Shown: positions 33,358-42,797 of the stretch, piece by piece
Layout of the letters: every line of letters starts with the position of its first letter
How positions within the stretch are numbered: position 1 is the stretch's first letter
DNA from: Chloroflexota bacterium
Lineage (GTDB): Bacteria > Chloroflexota > Dehalococcoidia > UBA1151 > TMED-70
Reading direction: 5' to 3'
Assembly (NCBI GenBank): GCA_002719425.1
Contig: PBHA01000004.1
Location: 180,877-244,876, forward strand
Length of the DNA: 64,000 nucleotides
Made by a program: the position numbers and the translations under genes
Notes under the pieces: generated by a model
What the model was told of the DNA's origin: nothing
The model's input: the letters and a program-made list of their open reading frames with translations, nothing else
The model's database searches: none

Positions 33358-35022
33358 TTATTCACCATGTGAACTCGATAGCCAATCCCCATAAACAGGA
33401 TATTGTATACAAATAAACTCTAAGTATGCAGGTCTTCCAGATTTATTGGCTTCAAGAGCTCTTTCTAATGCAGGTATGATTTCTTCTGGTTCCTCTATTC
33501 GTTCTGAGTATAATCCCATATCAGAAAGTACTTTTGACATATCGACGACATCATATCCTTGGACCTCATGAGTATATGGATCATGACCATCTCCCCAAAA
33601 ACCAGGGCCATAGCCCGAAAATCCACCGTTACTAATATGAACAATAGTGATTCCAATATTCTCTCTTACAGGAACCTCTAAGTTTCCAAGCATATATCCT
33701 AAACCTGCTTCACCTGTTACTGCAATACTATCCCTTTTTGGAAAAGCAATTTTGGCAGCCATTGCAGCGGGCAAACTAAAACCAAGAGAAGATACATTTC
33801 CCCAACCTAAAAAACCTCTTGGGATTAATGTTTCATAAACAGTGCTTAATTGATCTCTTGTATTTCCAGATTCGTGTGTAACAAAGGAATTCTTTCTGTC
33901 TAAAACATTCATCATATCATTATAAACTCTGTAAGGATTTATAGGTTTGTCAGAAGTTGACATTGGTTTCTCATAAATTTTTTTATCCAACTCTTTTTGT
34001 TTATTTATTTCTGAAATAGTAATTTTCTCATTAAATCCTTTACCTGAGGTGAGATTTTTCAACTCTTTTGTTAGTTCAGATAATGCAAGTTTGGCATCGC
34101 CGACTAAAGCATGGCTTGTCTTATATAGTTTATTTATATGATCTTCGTTTATATTTAAAACAATAATTTTTTTATTCATAGAATTGGGTATAGCATGTGA
34201 AAATCTACCGGGAGACAAACTTGAACCTATCGATAGAATCAAATCTGATTCATTAATAAAATGAGAAGTATGTTTTCCTCTGACTCCCAAAGATAGTTTA
34301 TGATTTTCAGGAAATGCTCCTTTAGCTTTCAATGTAGTAATAACAGGAATATTTGAAATTTCTGCAAACTCTAATAATTCAGCTGGTGCGTCTGAGTAAA
34401 GAACTCCTTCTCCCGCATAGATAATTGGTTTTTTTGATTTAGAGATCAATTCTATAGCCTCTTGAACATCTTCTTGGCTAGGTCTTGATTTCCAAGTTTT
34501 AACTGTTTCGTAAATATCTAAACTTTCATCATAAATTGCAGATGCATCAGGGACTGCAATTATCACTGGTCCAGGTTTACCATTTCTAAGCATCGAGAAA
34601 GCTTTTCTCATAAATTCTGGCGTTCTTTCAGGCTTATCTATATATCCATACCATTTAGAAACAGATTTAAGACTATTTGTGATATCAAATTCACTATTTT
34701 CAGAATTCCCTATTGGGACTCCATCAGTTATACATAAAACTGGTGAATTATCTTCATAGGCTTGTGCGAGACCCGCATAAGCTACTTGTAACCCAGCAGC
34801 ATTTACTCCGCCTTGAACAGTACATACACCTATTCTCTTACCAGAAGTTACTCTAGAAAATCCATCTGCTAAGGCTATCGCATATCTATCATCTCTCATC
34901 ATGATCATAGGCACATTTTCTTTACCCAAAGCATTATTTACCTTACAAACTGGAAAAGTAGAAACCCATTCAATACCTTCAGCTTTTAATATTTTTGCTA
35001 TCCCTGTTCCAACATCAATCAT
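33358..35022 (-). CDS. Thiamine-diphosphate-dependent enzyme, acetolactate synthase-like, with altered active site
   Basis: This 554-residue protein has the three-domain layout of acetolactate synthase/benzoylformate decarboxylase-type enzymes, with the central GEGVLYSDA (YAGEGV) domain. Two hallmark motifs deviate. The region normally reading RHE, whose glutamate activates the cofactor, is Arg43-Asp44-Asp45. The C-terminal metal motif GDG is GEA (near residue 436). Its start codon overlaps the upstream FAD oxidoreductase gene by 8 bases. Either it catalyses an unusual reaction using Asp, or it binds cofactor without normal turnover. Compare the canonical paralogue at 50659-52314. Confidence 0.78.
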   Translation of the reverse strand: MIDVGTGIAKILKAEGIEWVSTFPVCKVNNALGKENVPMIMMRDDRYAIALADGFSRVTSGKRIGVCTVQGGVNAAGLQVAYAGLAQAYEDNSPVLCITDGVPIGNSENSEFDITNSLKSVSKWYGYIDKPERTPEFMRKAFSMLRNGKPGPVIIAVPDASAIYDESLDIYETVKTWKSRPSQEDVQEAIELISKSKKPIIYAGEGVLYSDAPAELLEFAEISNIPVITTLKAKGAFPENHKLSLGVRGKHTSHFINESDLILSIGSSLSPGRFSHAIPNSMNKKIIVLNINEDHINKLYKTSHALVGDAKLALSELTKELKNLTSGKGFNEKITISEINKQKELDKKIYEKPMSTSDKPINPYRVYNDMMNVLDRKNSFVTHESGNTRDQLSTVYETLIPRGFLGWGNVSSLGFSLPAAMAAKIAFPKRDSIAVTGEAGLGYMLGNLEVPVRENIGITIVHISNGGFSGYGPGFWGDGHDPYTHEVQGYDVVDMSKVLSDMGLYSERIEEPEEIIPALERALEANKSGRPAYLEFICIQYPVYGDWLSSSHGE

Positions 35023-36331
35023 AGTATCCCTCTTTAATTAATTTTGTTATTTTATTTGCTAGATCTACAGCATAATTTGTTCCTCTGTCTTCTGGATATA
35101 TCTGTGCCGTATTTCCACTATATAAACCATTAATTGGCAATTTTAAGGGTATTTTATACGAAGAATAATTAATTGGAATAATAGGTTGAGCAAAATTGAT
35201 TTTATTAAATCTATAATCTAATATCCAATCTTTAGTAAATTTATAATTTATTTTTTTTAGATAAGGAGTGTAAATATCGATTAGTTCTTTGTAATTCAAT
35301 TTTAGAAAGTTATTATCATTTTCAACATAATTAGTAATATACAAAATATTATTATTGCCATAATTTTCTTTAGGGATTAAGTTAGTATGTTCAATTATTC
35401 CCAAAAATGGAAAATTGTTTTCTGCTATTGATAGCCAGTAGTAGTCTGAAAGACTATTCTTTAGATTCAATATCATAACGATTGCAGACATATAATCAAC
35501 TTTGCACATTGAATCTTTAATATTTTTTTCAAGATCGATTAATTTGTCTAGCACCTTATATGGAGCTGTTGATATTACAATGTCAAATTTTTCATTTTTT
35601 TTAATTGATTTATTGTCAATGATATCTACTGATTCAACTGAATTATCTTTTGTTATTATCTTCGTAATTTTATGTTCAAAATAAATATTTCCATTATTGC
35701 TATTAATTTCTTCCTCAAGTTTATTTATTAGCTTAGAAAATGATCCATTGGGATAACATAATATTTCCTGAAATTTATAATTTCTAGAAGAAACTCTTGT
35801 TTGTATTTTTGACCAAAACCAAGGCATGCCAATGGTTTTATAAAATTCTCCAAATTTTCCATATAATAGAGGTCTAAATATAATCTCAAAGGTTTTTTTG
35901 TTTACTTTCTCTGATAGCCAATCATAAGCAGTTACATTTTCTATTTTTTTCCAATTTCTTAGGAGCTTTAATCTTAAAGATAGAAGTATTAGTTTTATTC
36001 TTTCTTTGAAAGGTATCAAGGACAGTAATAATAAATCAAAAGGTGATGTAGTTTTCCACACTTTACCTTCGCTGTAGGTTGCGACCGATGATTTATACCA
36101 TTTCAAATCTTTTGACATCCCTAATTCTTTGTATAAATCTAAAATCGCTTTATCTGTTACAAATAAATGGTGATAAGCTTTTTCTATCTCAAAATCATTA
36201 ATCTTTATTGTAGAAGCTTGCCCCCCTGCAAAGGGACTTGATTCATAAATAGAAACTTCGTGGCCAATCTTTGAAAGATTGTAAGCGGCTGACAAGCCAG
36301 CAATTCCTGCACCAATGATACATATTTTCAT
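35015..36331 (-). CDS. FAD-dependent amine-oxidase-fold oxidoreductase (protoporphyrinogen oxidase/desaturase-like)
   Basis: This 438-residue flavoprotein opens with CIIGAGIAGLSAAYNLSKIG, the FAD-binding motif, followed by SPFAGGQAS and a C-terminal GLYSGNTAQIYPEDRGTNYA. It belongs to the amine oxidase/phytoene desaturase/protoporphyrinogen oxidase-like group. Such proteins often sit in glycan clusters in Chloroflexota. Here it abuts an AglD-like flippase gene and two glycosyltransferase genes, so action on a polyprenyl or sugar lipid is possible (inference). No signal peptide is present. Confidence 0.8.
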   Translation of the reverse strand: MKICIIGAGIAGLSAAYNLSKIGHEVSIYESSPFAGGQASTIKINDFEIEKAYHHLFVTDKAILDLYKELGMSKDLKWYKSSVATYSEGKVWKTTSPFDLLLLSLIPFKERIKLILLSLRLKLLRNWKKIENVTAYDWLSEKVNKKTFEIIFRPLLYGKFGEFYKTIGMPWFWSKIQTRVSSRNYKFQEILCYPNGSFSKLINKLEEEINSNNGNIYFEHKITKIITKDNSVESVDIIDNKSIKKNEKFDIVISTAPYKVLDKLIDLEKNIKDSMCKVDYMSAIVMILNLKNSLSDYYWLSIAENNFPFLGIIEHTNLIPKENYGNNNILYITNYVENDNNFLKLNYKELIDIYTPYLKKINYKFTKDWILDYRFNKINFAQPIIPINYSSYKIPLKLPINGLYSGNTAQIYPEDRGTNYAVDLANKITKLIKEGYYD

Positions 36332-37294
36332 TTAAGTTTTCTTATTAGGTAATTTTTTTGTTGCTAATATTATAAATCCAAGAATTGAAATAGGTATAAA
36401 TAAAACTAAGTGAACAATAATAATTATGGTAGCCCCAATATCAGACGATACGTTCATTGCAATAAATGCCAATGTACCAAAAAATTCAAAATTTCCTAAG
36501 TTTCCAGGTAATGAAGGGATTACTCCAGACAGGTTTGTAATTGAGCAAACTACAAGAATAATAAAAAATAATTCTATTCTTGATATGTTGGTAATAAAAT
36601 AGTCCGCAATTATAAAATATACAATGCTTTCAACAATCCATATAAGTAATGAAAAAATAAATACTTTAGTATATTTATTTATAGATTTACACTCATAAAA
36701 AAAAGATAAAATATCTTGAAAAAAAACTAATATTTTAGATAAAAGTATTCGAAAAAAGTTAAGTCTACTTAATATAAAAACAAAAATTAAAATTAATAAA
36801 AAAATCAAAATTATAATAAAACTGTTTTTTATTTGAAACAACTTAAAATCAAATTCTTTTATAAAAGGAAATGCAAAAATCATTATGATAATTAATGAAA
36901 TTACATCGAATAATCTTTCAGTAAATATAGTTGATAGAACTCGAGTAAATTTATTTTGTTCAGAATTGACGATTCTGTTTACTCTGTATAGCTCTCCAAG
37001 CCTAAAAGGGAAAATATTATTTGCCATATAACCAATTATGGTTTCATTCAACATATTGAATTTATATTGATCAAAGAGCTCTTTATATATTATTTTCCAT
37101 CTAAAATATCTTAATATAACTGAAATAAAATAAACTAATGTTGAAAAAAATAAAATTGAAACACTGATTTTTGAAATATTATCAATTATAGAGTTGAAAT
37201 CATTAACAATTTTGTAAACTCCAAAAATAAAGAGTAATGAAAATATTATGGAAAATAAGTTGTTAATGTTTTTAAGATTATTCAATAGATTCAA
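36332..37294 (-). CDS. Lysylphosphatidylglycerol synthase TM-region family / AglD-like flippase
   Basis: This 320-residue integral membrane protein has about eight transmembrane helices and the family segments GYMANNIFPFRLGELYRV and a late GVIPSLPGNLGNFE. Members (UPF0104, AglD2) are integral membrane proteins involved in moving or modifying lipid-linked sugars or in lysyl-lipid synthesis; no aminoacyl-transfer domain is fused here. It overlaps the Agl23-like gene by 17 bases and abuts the FAD oxidoreductase gene, forming one transcription unit. Confidence 0.82.
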   Translation of the reverse strand: MNLLNNLKNINNLFSIIFSLLFIFGVYKIVNDFNSIIDNISKISVSILFFSTLVYFISVILRYFRWKIIYKELFDQYKFNMLNETIIGYMANNIFPFRLGELYRVNRIVNSEQNKFTRVLSTIFTERLFDVISLIIIMIFAFPFIKEFDFKLFQIKNSFIIILIFLLILIFVFILSRLNFFRILLSKILVFFQDILSFFYECKSINKYTKVFIFSLLIWIVESIVYFIIADYFITNISRIELFFIILVVCSITNLSGVIPSLPGNLGNFEFFGTLAFIAMNVSSDIGATIIIIVHLVLFIPISILGFIILATKKLPNKKT

Positions 37295-39281
37295 AATTGT
37301 TTGACTTTAGTAATACAAAATTAGTTGAACCAATTCTTGTTTCAAAATTTCTATTCATTATATAATTCGAGACTTTAGCTCTTGATTTGCTGCTGGTTAT
37401 AATCTTAAAGACATCTGATGTTGATTTATTTCTGTATATGCTTTCAGGGAACCATTTCCTGTGAGCTATTATTCTTTTGAATTTATAATTACTAAGTGAT
37501 TCTGATGATAATTTTTCAAAGTTTTTTTGATTTATTAATAGATAATCATAATCATGATTATCTATATTGAGTTCATTGATCCAAACAACATTTTTATGTT
37601 CTCTTAGGTACCACATCCATGGCCAAGCAAACCCATCCATAGTATCAATACCTACAATTAGATTATCTTTTTTTATGTATGACTCCTCTATTTCTTCATA
37701 TAGATTATGTAGAGCAGGAGAAGATTGTGTATAAATAAGCATATCCCTAGGTTCATCTGAAAGATCAAAAATAACTTTATTTGTTGTTTTTATAGTTAAA
37801 AGTGTAAAAGAAATGAATATAACAATTAATAATGACTTAGATAGATCTACTAAACTCATAAACTTTTTTGATGAGATTACAAATAGAACCAATAATAAAG
37901 CTACTATTAGATAAATCAAATCAAAGTATAAATAATTTGTATTATTTGAATAATCAGTAAATAAAATCTTAAACGCTAGATAAAAAAGGACAGATGAAGC
38001 AACTAAACTAATAACAATTCTTTCTAACTTAAGGTTGATAGAATTGATTATTTTTGAGAGAAATAAAGGTACTAAAAATATATAAGGAATAACCAGATTT
38101 ACTACAAGCCAAGGCATTTTTTCACCTGCTATAGAAAAAGCAATTAGTGAAAACAAAGCATTGAAAGATAATAATTTCTCAAAGAAAGTTCCCTTGAATA
38201 AATAGAACAATGAAATAGGTAGACCGATCAAAAATACTAAGAATTCATTAGTAAAAAGTAATATAAAGTAATAATACAAAGGCTGATTTCCTCTAGCAAC
38301 ATCATGTTGAGATAACCAATAACCAAGTGACTGCCAGTGTCCAGTAATTAATCCTGAAGGATTTATAAAAAAGGTTGTAAACATTAGAAAAAATACAATA
38401 AAGAAAATCGAAAAAGATCTAATCCAAACTGTTTTATCTATAATAAGACCAAAAAAATTAGAAATCCCTAGAAGTATAAAAGTAATAATAATAGATACAA
38501 AAACCCCATTTCCAACAGGCAGTCCAGGAGGAACGCCAGGGTAACTATCAGGAGTTGAAAGAATTACTCCAATTGAACTTTGAAAAACAGAAAACATTGG
38601 GGCGCCAAGAGGTATGACTATTAATAATAAAATCAAGAATAATTTTGTGATATGGTTTATTTCACTAATATGGATTTCTGACAATATTACTCTTAATAAA
38701 TCTTTTATTGATACCAAAAATAAAAAAATCAAGATACCTAATATATTCAGATACATAGTTTCTTTGATAGTAAAACCCAAAGATATTATGAAGATTAAGA
38801 AATATAACCAATTATTATTTTTAGAAAGATAATATTTATATATAGAAATAAATAATAAAATAATTATTGCACTCATAAAAATATCATTCCTAGCAAATCT
38901 ACTAAAATAAGTTAAGGATGGTGATATAGATATTAATCCTGCAATTAATAATGTAGACTTATCACCGATTTCTTTTCGAATAATCATAGGAAATAAAACA
39001 ATTATTAATCCAACAATTGCAAAAGGTAATCTAAGTAAAAATTCATTGCTTCCAAAAATCCAAAATGTTGCTGAAAGGCTATTGAATAAAAACATTCCAT
39101 GAGTCAGTGGATTATGAGGGTAATAATCACCAATCGAAGTTGCATATGAAAAAAAACCATGCAAACTTTCATCATGATGAACAGCTCTGCTACCTAAATC
39201 TATAAATCTTAATATGGCTGCAAAAAGAAAAATTCCTATATAGATAATCGAATAACTTCGATTTTTAAATAATTCAATCAT
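37278..39281 (-). CDS. Agl23-like GT39 membrane glycosyltransferase (TIGR03663 type)
   Basis: This 667-residue protein has about twelve transmembrane helices and the acidic first-loop motif HHDESLHGFFS (38-48), typical of dolichyl-phosphate-mannose-type GT39/PMT enzymes, followed by NPLTHGMFLF. The soluble C-terminal part carries DTMDGFAWPW. Family members described as flippase-associated (Agl23) occur in Archaea and Chloroflexota. It should transfer a sugar from a polyprenyl-phosphate donor outside the membrane. It overlaps genes on both sides. Confidence 0.83.
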   Translation of the reverse strand: MIELFKNRSYSIIYIGIFLFAAILRFIDLGSRAVHHDESLHGFFSYATSIGDYYPHNPLTHGMFLFNSLSATFWIFGSNEFLLRLPFAIVGLIIVLFPMIIRKEIGDKSTLLIAGLISISPSLTYFSRFARNDIFMSAIIILLFISIYKYYLSKNNNWLYFLIFIISLGFTIKETMYLNILGILIFLFLVSIKDLLRVILSEIHISEINHITKLFLILLLIVIPLGAPMFSVFQSSIGVILSTPDSYPGVPPGLPVGNGVFVSIIITFILLGISNFFGLIIDKTVWIRSFSIFFIVFFLMFTTFFINPSGLITGHWQSLGYWLSQHDVARGNQPLYYYFILLFTNEFLVFLIGLPISLFYLFKGTFFEKLLSFNALFSLIAFSIAGEKMPWLVVNLVIPYIFLVPLFLSKIINSINLKLERIVISLVASSVLFYLAFKILFTDYSNNTNYLYFDLIYLIVALLLVLFVISSKKFMSLVDLSKSLLIVIFISFTLLTIKTTNKVIFDLSDEPRDMLIYTQSSPALHNLYEEIEESYIKKDNLIVGIDTMDGFAWPWMWYLREHKNVVWINELNIDNHDYDYLLINQKNFEKLSSESLSNYKFKRIIAHRKWFPESIYRNKSTSDVFKIITSSKSRAKVSNYIMNRNFETRIGSTNFVLLKSNNFESIE

Positions 39282-41457
39282 TTACTTTAAAAATCTTGTA
39301 ATAATCATTTTCAAAAATTAACTTAAATGATCTAAATTGATCATCATTATTAAGATCATATCGTTTTTTTTCATAAGTTGATAATACGATATATTCTACT
39401 TTATATTCATTTAATATAAGATTACTTGTTTGAGGATTCTTATAAAATTCTTCTATTGCATTATCAAGTGCAATAATTTCTGAAGTTTCAGATCTCCACT
39501 GCAACTGGTGATTTACCCATCCTAATAAAGTTGATCTACCGGTATATGAAGATAATATATTTGATTTTGTGTAAGATTTTCCAACTCCTTCCAAAACAAT
39601 ATCATTTTTATTTGTATTGTTTTTGATAAATTGTATTGCTTCAATATCATCTTCCCTCAAATAATCTAAACCATTTAGACCAAATGAACCAATATTGTCT
39701 GAACTTCGTGTTTTTATAGCAGATACAGACCACCATAATGATGGGATAAATAAGATAAAAATCAATGAAACTAATATAAATCTTTTTGAAATAGTAAAAG
39801 AATTAATAAATAAAAATATAAAGTAGAGTGAAATTAAATTTAGTATTAGATAATTTATAAAATAAAACTTAAATACCGTGTTCATTCTATTATTGAAATG
39901 ATCTACGACATAAATATATTCTGAACCTACAATTGTTATCAAAGATGAAAACAATAAAATTAGTATAGATTTTTCAATTTGAGAGTTTTTTATAAGAATT
40001 ATTGAAGCAGAAATCAGAAAAGCAAAGAAAAAATTATTCAATAGTAAATTAATAAAAAGTTCTAAGTTTAGATAAATATCAGAAAAAAACAAAGGTATAG
40101 AAAGCAATATTGCAAGAGTAACAAGAAAATATCTTAATAATTCAAAATAAATTTTGTTTTTATAAATAATGTATGAAATTGAAATAGAAATTGTTAAGAA
40201 TGAAAACCCCCAATAAAGAAAAAGGTGATGAAATCTAGAAATAATCTTAACATTTGAAATATAAGGAAAAACTAATTGATTGCCAGGATTAAATAAAATC
40301 ACAAATAGTATCAATTCAATAATTAAAATAATTATTATGTTTATAATTATTTTTTTTTCTTTTTTTTCAAAAGTTTTATATAGAAAAACAATATTTGAAA
40401 AAAGATACCAAAGTATAACTACAGAGTACCAAGGATTAATTAGAACTGAAAATATAAAAGTAATATTTATCCAAAATATATTTATCCGAGTAAAGCTTTG
40501 ATTTTTGAAAAGAAAAAAAATAAAAGAAAAACATAAAATAACAAATGGAAGAACCAGAATATGTGGATGTATGTCTCCTAAAATTATTGAGAAACTAGGG
40601 AATTCATTAATCGTATAATCAGAATAAAATATATCAGGTTTGTTAAATGAAATAATTCTGGAAATAGAGAACCACCACCAATTATCATCTGGCCAAAACA
40701 ACTCAATTGATTCTTTTTTAGTAATACCCTCTATGTCTATAAATTTGTAAAAATAATCACTTCCAAGGCCTAAATGGTTAAATAGTTCAAGTATTGTTGC
40801 CAACGGGCCTAAAAAAATCATATAAATGAACAGTATGAGAAAAATAATTGATTTCTTTATATGACTTACAAACTCAAGTAAATTGATTAAAGATAAATAA
40901 GTTAATGAAATAACAGATGGTAGAACTAAGTTATAAGCATAAGCACTATCTAAATTAAAAATAGATGGTATTGATGAATAAATAAAATATCCGAATGAAT
41001 AATAAGAAATAGAATTATTATAAAACCATAAATCTTCTGAAATAATCGAACTAGAAGACATGGTTGATGACAACATCATGAATTCCATAATCTTTTCGGT
41101 ATGTAAAATGTCTGAATTACTCATTCTAAGAACTGCAATAAAGATAAAAATCAGACTAAAAATTAGATTGTTTGTACTTAAGAATCCTTTGAAGAACAAA
41201 ATATAAGATGAATTCTTAATTATAAAAATTATTGAAAATATTATTAGTAGACCAAAAGATATTTTCCAAGATTCTGAATTATCTAATATATTTGATGTTA
41301 AAAATGAAAATATAGTCCCAGATATTGCAAAAAGTATAAATCCAATTAATATTTCATTTATTCCAATATATAACTTTTTGTTGAGAATATTATTGTAGGT
41401 AAAACCAATAGAGAACAAACCATAAAAAACAACTAGAAATAAAAATATTTCAATCAT
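39274..41457 (-). CDS. DUF2298 (YYY-domain) polytopic membrane protein, putative glycosyltransferase
   Basis: This 727-residue protein has more than twelve transmembrane helices and the Tyr-rich YYSFGYFIYS segment that names the Chloroflexota/Archaea YYY domain (DUF2298). It also has a GDIHPHILVLPF loop and a C-terminal soluble tail containing ILSSYTGRSTLLGW. Function is not established; fold and location suggest a GT-C glycosyltransferase. It overlaps rnc by 4 bases and the Agl23-like gene by 8 bases. Confidence 0.85.
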   Translation of the reverse strand: MIEIFLFLVVFYGLFSIGFTYNNILNKKLYIGINEILIGFILFAISGTIFSFLTSNILDNSESWKISFGLLIIFSIIFIIKNSSYILFFKGFLSTNNLIFSLIFIFIAVLRMSNSDILHTEKIMEFMMLSSTMSSSSIISEDLWFYNNSISYYSFGYFIYSSIPSIFNLDSAYAYNLVLPSVISLTYLSLINLLEFVSHIKKSIIFLILFIYMIFLGPLATILELFNHLGLGSDYFYKFIDIEGITKKESIELFWPDDNWWWFSISRIISFNKPDIFYSDYTINEFPSFSIILGDIHPHILVLPFVILCFSFIFFLFKNQSFTRINIFWINITFIFSVLINPWYSVVILWYLFSNIVFLYKTFEKKEKKIIINIIIILIIELILFVILFNPGNQLVFPYISNVKIISRFHHLFLYWGFSFLTISISISYIIYKNKIYFELLRYFLVTLAILLSIPLFFSDIYLNLELFINLLLNNFFFAFLISASIILIKNSQIEKSILILLFSSLITIVGSEYIYVVDHFNNRMNTVFKFYFINYLILNLISLYFIFLFINSFTISKRFILVSLIFILFIPSLWWSVSAIKTRSSDNIGSFGLNGLDYLREDDIEAIQFIKNNTNKNDIVLEGVGKSYTKSNILSSYTGRSTLLGWVNHQLQWRSETSEIIALDNAIEEFYKNPQTSNLILNEYKVEYIVLSTYEKKRYDLNNDDQFRSFKLIFENDYYKIFKVND

Positions 41458-42131
41458 CTGTCATCTTGGTTAATGTAAGTATCTAAAGCAATCTGAGCAG
41501 CGTATTTTTCTGCATCAATTTTTCTTCTTGCTTTGGTAGATGTAATTAGTTTATTTTGGATAAATAAATCGACATTAAAATTACCATCTTCTAACTCGGA
41601 AGAGACATAATCTGGTAAATCAATTCCTTCTTCTTGCAATTTCTCTTGAAGTAAAGATTTAGAATCATAAAAGGATTTTGAATTATAGATTGTTTCAATC
41701 TTTTCTTTAAAGAGATCTATTAATAATTTTTCTGTTTTATTTATACCAATTTCAATACTCATATAACCAATTACTGCTTCAAAAAGATTACATAGAGTAG
41801 ATGTTTTATTTCTACCATTATTTAATTCTTCACCTTTGCCTAAGATTAGATAAGAGCCTAGGTCAAGACTTTTAGAAAATTCTGATAAAGACTTTTGATT
41901 AACTATTTCTGATCTTATTTTTGATAATTCTCCTTCTGCAATAGTTGGATATGTATGATATAAATAGTTGCTTACAGCATAGCTAATAACAGAATCTCCT
42001 AAATATTCTAATCTTTCATTTGATTGAATATTTTTATCGTTATTTTCATTTACGAAAGAACTATGAGTAAGAGCAATTTTAAATTCTTCATAATCTTCTT
42101 TTATAAATTGTTCTATTAGTTCATTAATCAT
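41454..42131 (-). CDS. rnc: Ribonuclease III
   Basis: This 225-residue protein has the catalytic signature NERLEYLGDSV (38-48, with Glu42 and Asp46), a second acidic site in NLFEAVIG, and a C-terminal double-stranded RNA-binding domain (about 155-222) ending with AEKYAAQIAL. It processes rRNA and structured mRNAs. Its start overlaps the DsbA-like gene by 4 bases, and its stop overlaps the YYY-domain gene. Confidence 0.94.
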   Translation of the reverse strand: MINELIEQFIKEDYEEFKIALTHSSFVNENNDKNIQSNERLEYLGDSVISYAVSNYLYHTYPTIAEGELSKIRSEIVNQKSLSEFSKSLDLGSYLILGKGEELNNGRNKTSTLCNLFEAVIGYMSIEIGINKTEKLLIDLFKEKIETIYNSKSFYDSKSLLQEKLQEEGIDLPDYVSSELEDGNFNVDLFIQNKLITSTKARRKIDAEKYAAQIALDTYINQDDR

Positions 42132-42751
42132 ATTTGATGTTGTTTAGGCCATGGCGGTTGAGGTTTCTTTAATTCACCAAAATAAGTATTATCTGTTGAT
42201 AGTATCTTTAGAGCATCAAAAAACTTTATTGAATCACTTTCGGGAGGAGTAAACGTCTTAAGGAAAACAGTATTACCATCTTCAAACTCTATTGTAGGAG
42301 TCCCAAAAATCCCTTTATTTTCAGCTTCTGTATGAGATTCAGAAATGTAATTTAAGGAATCTTTTGAATCAATATCATTTTCAAAATTTTCAGAATAAAT
42401 ATCTAAAGATTTAGCTAGTTCTATTATATATTCTCGACTTCTTACATCTTCTCTATCTACATGTTTTTTTTCAAATATTGCTTTCATATAGGTATATCCA
42501 GCTTCTTTTGAAATATTTCTAGCTGCAATACCTCCTAAATGCGGCCAAATACCTCTACTTAAATATTGATCTAAGTTTTGGTTCCAAGCTTTCCATTCTT
42601 CGTTATTATCTGAATTTATTTGTTCAAGTAAAAATGGTTTCCAGTTAATATCAATCTTTGATTTGTTTTCGAGATCTATCAACCAAAAACCCGCTTGTCT
42701 GACCCAAGGGCAAGTATAATCAAAAAACACATTTACATTATGATCACTCAT
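42128..42751 (-). CDS. DsbA-fold protein (FrnE/HCCA isomerase-like), lacking CxxC
   Basis: This 207-residue thioredoxin-fold protein begins MSDHNVNVFFDYTCPWV. The active-site position reads Cys14-Pro-Trp-Val17, so only one of the two redox cysteines remains. The helical insertion (about 40-160) and late GIFGTPTIEF cis-Pro region are as in FrnE or 2-hydroxychromene-2-carboxylate isomerase relatives. I choose the ATG at 42751, with AAAGGA upstream, over the longer frame starting 45 bases earlier. Function probably glutathione-like conjugation or isomerisation rather than disulfide oxidation (inference). Confidence 0.83.
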   Translation of the reverse strand: MSDHNVNVFFDYTCPWVRQAGFWLIDLENKSKIDINWKPFLLEQINSDNNEEWKAWNQNLDQYLSRGIWPHLGGIAARNISKEAGYTYMKAIFEKKHVDREDVRSREYIIELAKSLDIYSENFENDIDSKDSLNYISESHTEAENKGIFGTPTIEFEDGNTVFLKTFTPPESDSIKFFDALKILSTDNTYFGELKKPQPPWPKQHQI

Positions 42752-42797
42752 GATTAAGTCCTTTATCGTAAAATAATTTATAAATATATAAATCAAA

